Source: Rhodobacteraceae bacterium UBA1943 (GTDB lineage: Bacteria; Pseudomonadota; Alphaproteobacteria; Rhodobacterales; Rhodobacteraceae). Taken from it: 12,505 bases of DNA. Positions 1-5,858 of this stretch are shown here, piece by piece (position 1 is the first letter of the stretch; each line of letters begins with the position of its first letter). The notes under the pieces were generated by a model. It searched no databases. It was given only the letters and a program-made list of their open reading frames with translations, and was not told the origin of the DNA. The DNA is taken from the NCBI GenBank assembly GCA_002336845.1, contig DDEX01000038.1:1-12505 (forward strand). The letters are read 5' to 3'. The translations under genes and the position numbers were made by a program.

Positions 1-986
1 GGGCGCAGGGCGCCCGCGCCGACGTTCAGCTCACCTTCCAGCGCCGACAGACCCGCCGCACGCAAGGTCGTGGCCAGCCGCCCCGAGATCGGCGCATCCA
101 GCGCGCCAAGCGGCGCCAGAACCGGCGCAAGCGCGGCCAGGTCGGGCGCGGAAATCCCGTCGAACCGGGCCTCCAGCCGGGCTTCGTCGGATTGCTTTTG
201 GGTTACCAGCGTCACGGTGGCGCGCCCGGCCACCCCGTTCGCGCCGCTGGCAGTCACGCCCAGTTCGGCGGCCAGCGCATCAGACCGATTTTCAACGGTC
301 ATCCGGCCGTCGCCCAGTTCCCACACGCGGCCGGTGCGGTCATCGGTCAGCCGCAGGGTAAGGGCCTCTGCCTCGACCGATTTCAGGCTGGCGGCGGCGG
401 GCTGGGCCATCGCCTTGTCGGCCAGATCGAACAACTGGGCAAAGCTGGTGATCTGGGGCACTGCACCGCCACTGCCAAAGGCAAAGTCGTAATGCCCCTG
501 CGCGTCGCGCCGCACCGAAATGCGCGCGCCCGACAACAGCAGGCTTTGCGGCTGCAACCGCCCCCGCAAAAGGGCGCCGGGGTCCAGCGCCATCCGCATC
601 TCGGGCAGCGTCAAAAGCGCGGCACCGCCGGGCTTTAGCAGGCGCAGGTCTTCCAGGTGGACACGGGGCACCCAGTCGTCATCGACGACAATCTCCAGTC
701 CGCCGATGGAAACCGAACTGTCGGGCATCACCGGCGCCACCACCGCGTTCAGCCGCGATTCGACCTCGGCCACCGCCCAGACCGGCAGCGCGATGGGCCG
801 CCCTGTCAGGCCATAACCGGCAGCGATCACCAGAAATACCAGTAAAACAAGGAAAATCCGCAGACCCACCCCGGTACGGTGCCGCTTGCCGGGCCGCGCG
901 GGGGGGGCAGGTTCGGGGGGCGTCACGTCGCCCCCGCCCTGTTCCTGCCCCGCCGTCATGTCTGCATGTCCTTGCCCTTGATCCAT
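1..986 (-). CDS. AsmA/DUF3971-like envelope protein, N-terminal part (cut by the left edge)
   Basis: The frame is open from the ATG at 986 down to the left edge, giving 328 complete codons with no stop. Residues 1-39 form a Pro/Gly/Arg-rich cytoplasmic tail. Residues about 40-60 are one membrane span (core LRIFLVLLVFLVIAAGYGL). The rest is periplasmic and rich in beta-type segments with repeated phrases such as LEDLRLLKPGGAALLTLPEM and LLLSGARISVRR. This layout is typical of AsmA/YhdP-type proteins with a DUF3971 region; relatives (YhdP, TamB, AsmA) are linked to lipid or protein traffic between the two membranes. That role is inferred from the family. A GAAGG sequence about 11 bases upstream may be the ribosome site; the Met at residue 10 is another possible start. 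The gene diverges from bcp. A run of eight C on the coding strand (900-907) lies in the tail. Confidence 0.7.
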   Translation of the reverse strand, partial: MDQGQGHADMTAGQEQGGGDVTPPEPAPPARPGKRHRTGVGLRIFLVLLVFLVIAAGYGLTGRPIALPVWAVAEVESRLNAVVAPVMPDSSVSIGGLEIVVDDDWVPRVHLEDLRLLKPGGAALLTLPEMRMALDPGALLRGRLQPQSLLLSGARISVRRDAQGHYDFAFGSGGAVPQITSFAQLFDLADKAMAQPAAASLKSVEAEALTLRLTDDRTGRVWELGDGRMTVENRSDALAAELGVTASGANGVAGRATVTLVTQKQSDEARLEARFDGISAPDLAALAPVLAPLGALDAPISGRLATTLRAAGLSALEGELNVGAGALR

Positions 987-996
987 TGTTGCGGGC

Positions 997-1022
997 TTGC
1001 CTTCATATTTGCCGGAAGGCAA
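997..1022. repeat. Inverted repeat in the divergent promoter gap
   Basis: TTGCCTTC at 997-1004 and GAAGGCAA at 1015-1022 are perfect 8-bp inverted arms with a 10-base AT-leaning spacer. They sit in the 79-base gap between the minus-strand AsmA-like gene and bcp. The layout suits a dimeric regulator site, but no known operator was recognised and a simple hairpin is equally possible. Confidence 0.4.
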
Positions 1023-1065
1023 CTAGATCTCCAAGGGATCAGAATCCCGCAGCAAGGAGCCGCCC

Positions 1066-1539
1066 ATGATCGAAACCGGAACCGAAGCGCCCGATTTCAC
1101 CCTGCCCCGCAACGGTGGTGGCACCGTCACCCTCTCGGCGCTGCGGCCAGGTATTGTGGTGCTGTATTTCTACCCCAAGGACAACACCCCCGCCTGCACG
1201 CTGGAGGGGCAGGATTTTTCCGCTCGCGCCGAGGCGTTTGCCGCCTGGGGTGCAACGGTGATCGGCATTTCGAAAGACAGCGTGAAAAAGCATGACAACT
1301 TCTGCAAGAAACATGACCTGCGCGTCATCCTTGCCTCGGATGAGCATGGCACCGTCTGCGAGGATTACGGCCTCTGGGTCGAAAAAAGCATGTATGGCCG
1401 CAGCTATATGGGCATCGAACGCACGACGCTGCTGATCGACGGCACAGGCCGGGTTGAGCAGGTGTGGAACAAGGTCAAGGTCGCAGGCCATGCCGAAGAG
1501 GTGTTGGCCGCCGTGCGCGATCTGGCGGGCCGGAAATGA
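1066..1539 (+). CDS. bcp: Thiol peroxidase Bcp/PrxQ (peroxiredoxin)
   Basis: This 157-residue cytoplasmic peroxiredoxin reduces hydrogen peroxide and organic peroxides and is normally recycled by thioredoxin. The active-site stretch is YFYPKDNTPACTLEG, with P37, T41 and peroxidatic C44. The conserved Arg is R119 in GIERTTLLID. The length fits the Bcp/PrxQ family. The C50-type resolving cysteine of E. coli Bcp (five residues after the peroxidatic one) is absent, as Q49 is there. C80 in DNFCKKHDL lies 36 residues after C44, the spacing I recall for the PrxQ type whose resolving Cys is in helix alpha-3. A third Cys is C98. The start is supported by AAGGAG at 1054-1059, six bases before the ATG. 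Its stop overlaps the next start, so the two genes are likely translated together. Confidence 0.93.
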   Translation: MIETGTEAPDFTLPRNGGGTVTLSALRPGIVVLYFYPKDNTPACTLEGQDFSARAEAFAAWGATVIGISKDSVKKHDNFCKKHDLRVILASDEHGTVCEDYGLWVEKSMYGRSYMGIERTTLLIDGTGRVEQVWNKVKVAGHAEEVLAAVRDLAGRK

Positions 1540-2363
1540 CCAGCCTTGCCGAAATGGCCGTGCAGGTGCTGACCTGCGCCGATGGGCGGGAAAAGACCGC
1601 CCTTGGCCGTAACCACGCCGCCACCTGGTTTGCCGCCCGTGCCGCAGGCACCCCGCTGCCGATCGGCGCAGCCCAGCCCCCCTTGCGCCCCGCCCGGCCA
1701 GACCGGCCAGAACTGCTGCCTCCGCGTGATGTGCCCCGCCGCCGCCCCGGCAGCCCTCTGGGCCGCATCGCCCTGCTACACGCGGTTGCGCATATCGAGT
1801 TGAACGCCGTGGACCTGCACTGGGACATCATCGCGCGCTTTACCGACCACCCGATGCCGCTTGGCTTTTACGATGACTGGGTGAAGGCTGCGGATGATGA
1901 GGCCAAGCATTTCAACCTGATCTGCGACTGCATGGAGGCGCAGGGCAGCCATTACGGCGCTCTGCCCGCCCATGCCGGAATGTGGCGCGCCGCCGAGGAT
2001 ACGGTTGATGACCTGATGGGCCGCCTTGCCGTGGTGCCCATGGTGCTGGAGGCGCGCGGGCTGGATGTGACGCCCGGCATGATCGAGGTGTTCCGCAAGG
2101 CCGGTGACGCGGCCACCGTCGCGGCGCTTGAGGTGATCTATGCCGAAGAGGTTGCCCATGTCGCCTATGGCTCCAAATGGTTCAACTGGCTGTGCGGGCG
2201 CGCGGGCGACGACCCGAAAGAGGTGTTTCACGCCCTTGTACGAACGTACTTTCACGGCGGACTGAAGCCCCCCTTCAACGAGGAGAAGCGGGCCGAGGCC
2301 GGCCTGCCGCCCGATTTCTATTGGCCGCTGGTGAATGGCGACGAGGCCGAAACCGCCCCGTGA
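1536..2363 (+). CDS. DUF455 ferritin-like diiron protein
   Basis: This 275-residue soluble protein belongs to the ferritin-like DUF455 family. The expected metal-ligand set of a four-helix diiron fold is visible: E88 in AHIELNAVDLHWD, E122 and H125 in DEAKHF (ExxH), E172 in LEARGLDVTPGM, and E205 and H208 in EEVAHV (ExxH). The enzymatic role is unknown; a diiron oxidase or hydroxylase activity is an inference from the ligands. The ATG at 1536 was chosen because it overlaps the bcp stop as ATGA and gives a family-like N-terminus. A GTG or other start further upstream would lie inside bcp. Residues 40-75 are rich in Pro and Arg and look like a flexible linker. Cotranscription with a peroxidase suggests an oxidative or iron-related setting. 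Confidence 0.88.
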   Translation: MTSLAEMAVQVLTCADGREKTALGRNHAATWFAARAAGTPLPIGAAQPPLRPARPDRPELLPPRDVPRRRPGSPLGRIALLHAVAHIELNAVDLHWDIIARFTDHPMPLGFYDDWVKAADDEAKHFNLICDCMEAQGSHYGALPAHAGMWRAAEDTVDDLMGRLAVVPMVLEARGLDVTPGMIEVFRKAGDAATVAALEVIYAEEVAHVAYGSKWFNWLCGRAGDDPKEVFHALVRTYFHGGLKPPFNEEKRAEAGLPPDFYWPLVNGDEAETAP

Positions 2364-2376
2364 TCGGCGCTTTTTT
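2346..2376 (+). terminator. Possible weak terminator after the DUF455 gene
   Basis: GCCGA at 2346-2350 can pair with TCGGC at 2364-2368 over a 13-base loop, followed by GC and six T (2371-2376). The stem has only five pairs and begins inside the gene. The same TCGGC, as ATCGGC at 2363-2368, can instead pair with GCCGAT at 2377-2382, which hides the T run in a loop. Termination is therefore uncertain. Confidence 0.3.
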
Positions 2377-2393
2377 GCCGATTTGATCGTGTT

Positions 2394-2479
2394 CCGGCAA
2401 GGCTTTGCCCGGTGTCTTTGCAAAGATGTTGCGACATGCGGGGGGCCGCCTTAAGCAAAAGGCGCCTCTGGGGAGAGGC
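2394..2479 (+). repeat. Cluster of short hairpins in the gap before the M23 gene
   Basis: The 148-base gap 2364-2511 holds a row of short inverted repeats. GGCAA/TTGCC lies at 2396-2400/2405-2409. A 12-base perfect palindrome, TCTTTGCAAAGA, lies at 2415-2426. CGCCTT/AAGGCG lies at 2447-2452/2459-2464. GCCTCT/AGAGGC lies at 2464-2469/2474-2479. None is followed by a T run, so these are not ordinary terminators. They may fold in the leader of the M23-bactofilin transcript or include a protein-binding site. No known riboswitch was recognised. Confidence 0.4.
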
Positions 2480-2511
2480 TGCCATATAACAGAAAACCGG
2501 AAACGCCCGAC

Positions 2512-3849
2512 GTGCTAAGCCGCATCGCCTATCGGATACATACCACGCTGGAACGGTATTTCCCCGAACGTCGGCTGTTCCTGAAATCCGATACCGATAC
2601 CCGGTTTATCCGCCTGCGCTCCAGCACCCAAGCGATTGCAGTGGTGGTGGCTGGTGTCACGCTGGCCTGGACGGTGCTGGCCACGGCCATCCTTATCTTC
2701 GATTCCATTTCCGCCGGCACTTCGCGCGACCAGATCGCGCGCCAGCAGTCGATGTATGAAAAACGCCTGTCCGCCCTGTCGGACGACCGTGACCGCCGCG
2801 CGGACGAGGCAACCCGCGCCCAGGACCGCTTTGCCCTGGCGATGGAGCAGGTCAGCGCGATGCAGTCGCGGCTTCTGGCGTCCGAAGACCGGCGGCGAGA
2901 GCTGGAAACCGGGATCGATGTCATCCAGTCCACCCTGCGCCGCACCATCAAGGAACGCGACGCCGCCCGCAGCGATGCCGACCGGGCGAAGGCGGTTCTC
3001 GCCTCGAACGGTGGCACGGTAACCGAGGCAGGCCGCGCCCGTGACACGGCGGCGACCGTGGCCTTCCTGTCCGACGAATTGGGCAGCGCCGCACAGGAGC
3101 GCGACCTGATGGCTGGCGCCGCCAAGAAGGCTGCCGAGAGGGTTGAGCACGTTTCGGCCGATATGGCGGCCATGAAAACCCGGAACGAGGCGATCTTTTC
3201 CCATCTGGAAGAGGCGCTGACTGTCTCGGTCGAGCCTTTGGATAAGATGTTCCGCGGCGTGGGCCTGTCGCCCGAAGACCTCATCGCCTCGGTCCGCAAG
3301 GGGTATTCAGGTCAAGGCGGGCCGCTCACGCCGATCTCGTTTTCAACCTCGAACCAGCCGCCTTCGGCCGAGGAGTTGCGCGCCAACGCCATCCTGAAAA
3401 CGCTGGATGAGTTGAACATGTACCGCATCGCGGTGTTCAAGACACCGCTGGGGATGCCCGTAAAAACCGCCGTCCGCTTCACCTCGGGCTATGGCGGGCG
3501 CGACGATCCTTTTGGCCGTGGCGCGCGGATGCACGAGGGGCAGGATCTGGCCGGCAGCTATGGCGCGCCGATCTATGCCACAGCCGATGGCACCGTGACC
3601 TATGCCGGTTGGGAAAACGGTTATGGCCGCCTGATCAAGGTCCAGCACGCCTTTGGCATCGAGACCCGCTATGGCCACCTGTCACAGATCCGTGTGGAGG
3701 TGGGGCAAAGGGTCTCGCGCGGCGAGCGGATCGGTGATATGGGCAATTCAGGCCGTTCCACCGGCACTCACCTTCACTACGAAGTGCGTCTTTCCGGGCG
3801 CGCCGTAAATCCGATGACCTTCATAAAGGCAGCGACCAATGTTTTCTAA
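2512..3849 (+). CDS. Membrane-anchored M23 (LytM-type) peptidoglycan endopeptidase
   Basis: This 445-residue protein has four parts. A basic cytoplasmic tail covers residues 1-40, one membrane span about 41-63, a long charged coiled-coil-like stretch about 70-215, and a C-terminal M23 zinc peptidase about 320-438. Peptidase motifs are complete: H341 and D345 in HEGQD, H389 in RYGHLS, and H420/H422 in HLHYEV. H341, D345 and H422 should bind zinc. The family cuts peptide cross-links in periplasmic peptidoglycan. I recall the N-terminal region of such Rhodobacteraceae proteins being named DUF5930. The GTG start is preceded only by a weak GGAAA site. The gene overlaps the bactofilin gene by 11 bases, and this layout resembles the LmdC-bactofilin and Csd1-CcmA pairs of other bacteria. 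I infer a role in local wall remodelling and shape rather than general division. Confidence 0.9.
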   Translation: MLSRIAYRIHTTLERYFPERRLFLKSDTDTRFIRLRSSTQAIAVVVAGVTLAWTVLATAILIFDSISAGTSRDQIARQQSMYEKRLSALSDDRDRRADEATRAQDRFALAMEQVSAMQSRLLASEDRRRELETGIDVIQSTLRRTIKERDAARSDADRAKAVLASNGGTVTEAGRARDTAATVAFLSDELGSAAQERDLMAGAAKKAAERVEHVSADMAAMKTRNEAIFSHLEEALTVSVEPLDKMFRGVGLSPEDLIASVRKGYSGQGGPLTPISFSTSNQPPSAEELRANAILKTLDELNMYRIAVFKTPLGMPVKTAVRFTSGYGGRDDPFGRGARMHEGQDLAGSYGAPIYATADGTVTYAGWENGYGRLIKVQHAFGIETRYGHLSQIRVEVGQRVSRGERIGDMGNSGRSTGTHLHYEVRLSGRAVNPMTFIKAATNVF

Positions 3850-4351
3850 AAGCCGCATCAACGAGCCAGGTGCCAAGCCCGGCGAAACCGAAAAGCCCAA
3901 GGCACCAGAGGCACCCATGACCACTTCCAAGCCCTCGATGGACTTTTCGGCCCCTGCCGCCAAGGGCGGCAAGGCGCAGGTTTCGGTGCTGTCGGCTGAC
4001 CTGACCGTGGTTGGCAATTTGCGCACCACCGGCGACATCCAGGTGGAAGGCACGGTTGAGGGTGACATCCGCGCCCATCTGCTGACCGTCGGCGAAACCG
4101 CCACCATCCGGGGCGAGATCGTAGCCGACGACATCGTGGTCAATGGCCGCGTCATCGGCCGGGTGCGTGGCCTGAAGGTGCGCCTGACCTCGACCGCCAA
4201 GGTCGAAGGCGACATCATCCACAAGACCATCGCCATCGAAAGCGGTGCGCATTTCGAAGGCTCGGTCCAGCGTCAGGACGATCCGCTGGCCACCGGACGG
4301 CAGGCAGGTCAGGCTGCACGCGGCGCGGCGGTGACCGGCGAAGAGCCGTAA
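3839..4351 (+). CDS. Bactofilin (polymer-forming cytoskeletal protein)
   Basis: This 170-residue protein has a flexible Pro/Lys-rich N-terminus (1-47), a beta-helical bactofilin core of about residues 48-145, and a short Gly/Ala tail. The core shows the repeating hydrophobic-glycine pattern: LTVVGNLRTTGDIQVEGTV, then TIRGEIVADDIVVNGRVIG, then STAKVEGDI. Bactofilins self-assemble without nucleotide into membrane-bound filaments that position wall enzymes. The ATG at 3839 is preferred over the Met at residue 27. It begins MFSKSR, which resembles the short MFSK-type membrane-targeting peptide I recall from BacA of Caulobacter, and it gives the 11-base overlap with the M23 gene. The overlap suggests coupled translation. 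A strong terminator follows 21 bases after the stop. Confidence 0.93.
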   Translation: MFSKSRINEPGAKPGETEKPKAPEAPMTTSKPSMDFSAPAAKGGKAQVSVLSADLTVVGNLRTTGDIQVEGTVEGDIRAHLLTVGETATIRGEIVADDIVVNGRVIGRVRGLKVRLTSTAKVEGDIIHKTIAIESGAHFEGSVQRQDDPLATGRQAGQAARGAAVTGEEP

Positions 4352-4372
4352 GCGACACTTCCGCTTCATGAT

Positions 4373-4404
4373 AAAGGGCGCCCTTGCGGGCGTCCTTTTT
4401 CTTT
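4373..4404 (+). terminator. Rho-independent terminator after bactofilin
   Basis: AAAGGGCGCCC (4373-4383) pairs with GGGCGTCCTTT (4388-4398) around the loop TTGC, with one G-U pair in an 11-bp stem. A T-rich tract, TTTTTCTTT, covers 4396-4404. On the opposite strand the hairpin is followed by TTTATC, so it may also weakly stop the converging DoxX transcript. Confidence 0.88.
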
Positions 4405-4419
4405 CCGGCCTGCCAGTCT

Positions 4420-4827
4420 TCAGGCTGCCGGGCCGGATTTGCGCGCGCCGACCACACTCCATGCGCCGGGACCGGCGAAGACGAACAGCAGGAAGACAAA
4501 GCAGTAAAGAATGGCGGCGTCCCCGCCGTTCTGGACAGGATAGAAACTGCTGGGCGCGTGGAACATCCAGTAGGCAACCGCCATCTGGCCCGACAGCAGA
4601 AAGGCGACGGGGCGGCTGCAAAGCCCGATCAGCAGCAGCGCGCCGCCGATCAGTTCGATCAGCCCGCCGACACCCATCAGCGACAGCAACTCTGGCTGAC
4701 CCCGCTCTCCTGCGGGAAAGCCAAACACCTTCTGCGTGCCGTGGGCGATGAAGGTCAGCGACGAGACGATGCGCAGCGCGCCAAGGGCCTGCGGCGTATA
4801 GCGGTTCAGTTTTGCAAAGGGGTCCAT
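4420..4827 (-). CDS. DoxX-family membrane protein
   Basis: This 135-residue protein has four hydrophobic spans at about residues 16-30, 52-71, 73-90 and 104-123. DoxX hallmarks are ALRIVSSLTFIAHGTQKVFG near the N-terminus and the GPGAWSV stretch near the end. DoxX-family proteins are small inner-membrane proteins. Some are linked to thiosulfate:quinone oxidoreductase or redox stress, but most, including this one, have no proven role. The ATG at 4827 was chosen over one at 4860 because AGGAG sits five bases before it. The gene converges on the bactofilin gene and lies 164 bases downstream of the DUF2189 gene on the same strand. It may be the last gene of the aroK-aroB transcript or have its own promoter. 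Confidence 0.87.
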   Translation of the reverse strand: MDPFAKLNRYTPQALGALRIVSSLTFIAHGTQKVFGFPAGERGQPELLSLMGVGGLIELIGGALLLIGLCSRPVAFLLSGQMAVAYWMFHAPSSFYPVQNGGDAAILYCFVFLLFVFAGPGAWSVVGARKSGPAA

Positions 4828-4832
4828 GCGGG

Positions 4833-4837
4833 CTCCT
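4833..4837 (-). promoter_or_regulatory. Ribosome binding site fixing the DoxX start
   Basis: Read on the minus strand this is AGGAG, five bases before the ATG at 4827. It decides between that ATG and the in-frame one 33 bases upstream, which has no comparable site. Confidence 0.75.
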
Positions 4838-4991
4838 GTCAAGGGAAAGGAAGGGGGCAATGCTGGCAGGTGCCTGAAACATCCGTCCCGGCACCCGTGC
4901 TGGCCCCTCCCCTATGCCGGTCCCCCTGCCCTGTGGCAAGGCGCGGGCCGCCCGAATGCCGCAATGCGCCGCCGGGTTGAACGGATCGTGA

Positions 4992-5795
4992 TCAGCCCGT
5001 CCCCGCGATGCCCCCTCCCTGCGCATCTTCCCAGGCCACCACCCGCCGATAGACGTGCCAGCTTGCGTGCCCCAGCACCGGCAGCACGGCAAACAGGCCC
5101 AGGAACCCCGGCAGCATTCCGATGAACAGCAGCGCCCCGATCACAGCACCCCACCCCAGCATCACCACCGGGCTTTCGCGCACCACCCCGAAAGAAGTGA
5201 TCATGGCGGTGACGAAATCGACCTCGCGGTCCATCAGCATCGGCAGGCTGACCACGGTGATCGCAAAGAGGATACCGGCAAAGACCGCCCCCACCGCCGT
5301 GCCGAAGGCCAGCATCATCAACCCCTCGGGCGTCAGGAACACCGCCAGCGACGAGGTGACATTGGTCAATGTGGCATGGCCCAGAAACAGCGCGAAAATC
5401 ATGTGTGACAGAAAGTTCCAGAACAGGAAAAAGATCACGACCACCGCCGCCATCGACGGGATCTGCCGGTCTTTCTGCCGCAAGATCACGCCCAGCACCT
5501 CGTTCGACCGCAGGGGCAACCCCTGCTCCAGCCGACGCGACACCTCATAAAGCCCGCAGGCAATGAAGGGGCCAAGAATGGGAAACCCCGCACTGGCGGG
5601 CAAGGTCCACCACAACTGCCCCTTGGCCATCACGGCCCAGGTCACCAGCCAGCCCCCGGCGACATAAAAAGCCGCGAAAAACAGGCCATAGGCCGGGGCG
5701 GCCGCGAAATCGCGCAGGCCCGCGCGTAACGCGGCGCGGATGTCGCCCCATTCGGCGTGCAGGATTTCCGGCCTGTCCGGTTCGCGTGTCGTCAT
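4992..5795 (-). CDS. DUF2189 integral membrane protein
   Basis: This 267-residue polytopic inner-membrane protein has hydrophobic segments at about residues 36-56, 66-83, 114-138, 160-183 and 210-245. It ends with the family-like motif LGHASWHVYRRVV after a proline-containing last span. The overall pattern matches DUF2189 (COG5473), a family common in alphaproteobacteria with no known function. The N-terminal 30 residues are charged and likely cytoplasmic. The ATG at 5795 was chosen over one at 5807 because a strong GGGAGGAG site lies directly upstream of it, overlapping the longer start. The gene is 58 bases downstream of aroB on the same strand, so cotranscription is plausible, though no functional link to the shikimate pathway is visible. 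Confidence 0.85.
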   Translation of the reverse strand: MTTREPDRPEILHAEWGDIRAALRAGLRDFAAAPAYGLFFAAFYVAGGWLVTWAVMAKGQLWWTLPASAGFPILGPFIACGLYEVSRRLEQGLPLRSNEVLGVILRQKDRQIPSMAAVVVIFFLFWNFLSHMIFALFLGHATLTNVTSSLAVFLTPEGLMMLAFGTAVGAVFAGILFAITVVSLPMLMDREVDFVTAMITSFGVVRESPVVMLGWGAVIGALLFIGMLPGFLGLFAVLPVLGHASWHVYRRVVAWEDAQGGGIAGTG

Positions 5796-5796
5796 G

Positions 5797-5805
5797 GCTC
5801 CTCCC
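5797..5805 (-). promoter_or_regulatory. Ribosome binding site fixing the DUF2189 start
   Basis: The minus strand reads GGGAGGAGC just before the ATG at 5795, a near-consensus site. It overlaps the alternative ATG at 5807, which makes the longer start unlikely. Confidence 0.75.
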
Positions 5806-5838
5806 ATTTGGGCAAAGCCTAGGGCCGGATGCCGGTTT

Positions 5839-5858
5839 GGTAAAAGATGTTTTTTACC
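5839..5858. repeat. AT-rich hairpin overlapping the aroB stop codon
   Basis: GGTAAAA (5839-5845) and TTTTACC (5852-5858) are perfect 7-bp arms with a six-base loop. The right arm contains the aroB stop (TAA on the minus strand). The stem is AT-rich and lacks a following T run, so it is a poor rho-independent terminator. It could reduce read-through into the DUF2189 gene or protect the aroB 3' end, but this is a guess. Confidence 0.35.

Noticed and set aside
2485..2490. TATAAC as a -10 element for the M23 gene
   Set aside because: No -35-like hexamer lies 16-18 bases upstream, and the site is only 22 bases before the GTG, overlapping where the ribosome must bind.
4837..4842. TTGACA on the minus strand as a -35 element for DoxX
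   Set aside because: It overlaps the ribosome site directly before the DoxX ATG, so a promoter using it would start transcription inside the gene.
4869..4895. GGTGCC/GGCACC inverted repeat between the DUF2189 and DoxX genes as a terminator
   Set aside because: The stem has only six pairs around a 15-base loop, with no T run on either strand. This is expected by chance in GC-rich DNA.
3821..5092. A long minus-strand open frame (423 codons) opposite bactofilin and across the DoxX region
   Set aside because: It crosses a clear terminator and two well-supported genes. Its translation is rich in Arg, Pro and Ala with no domain, as expected from an antisense frame in GC-rich DNA.
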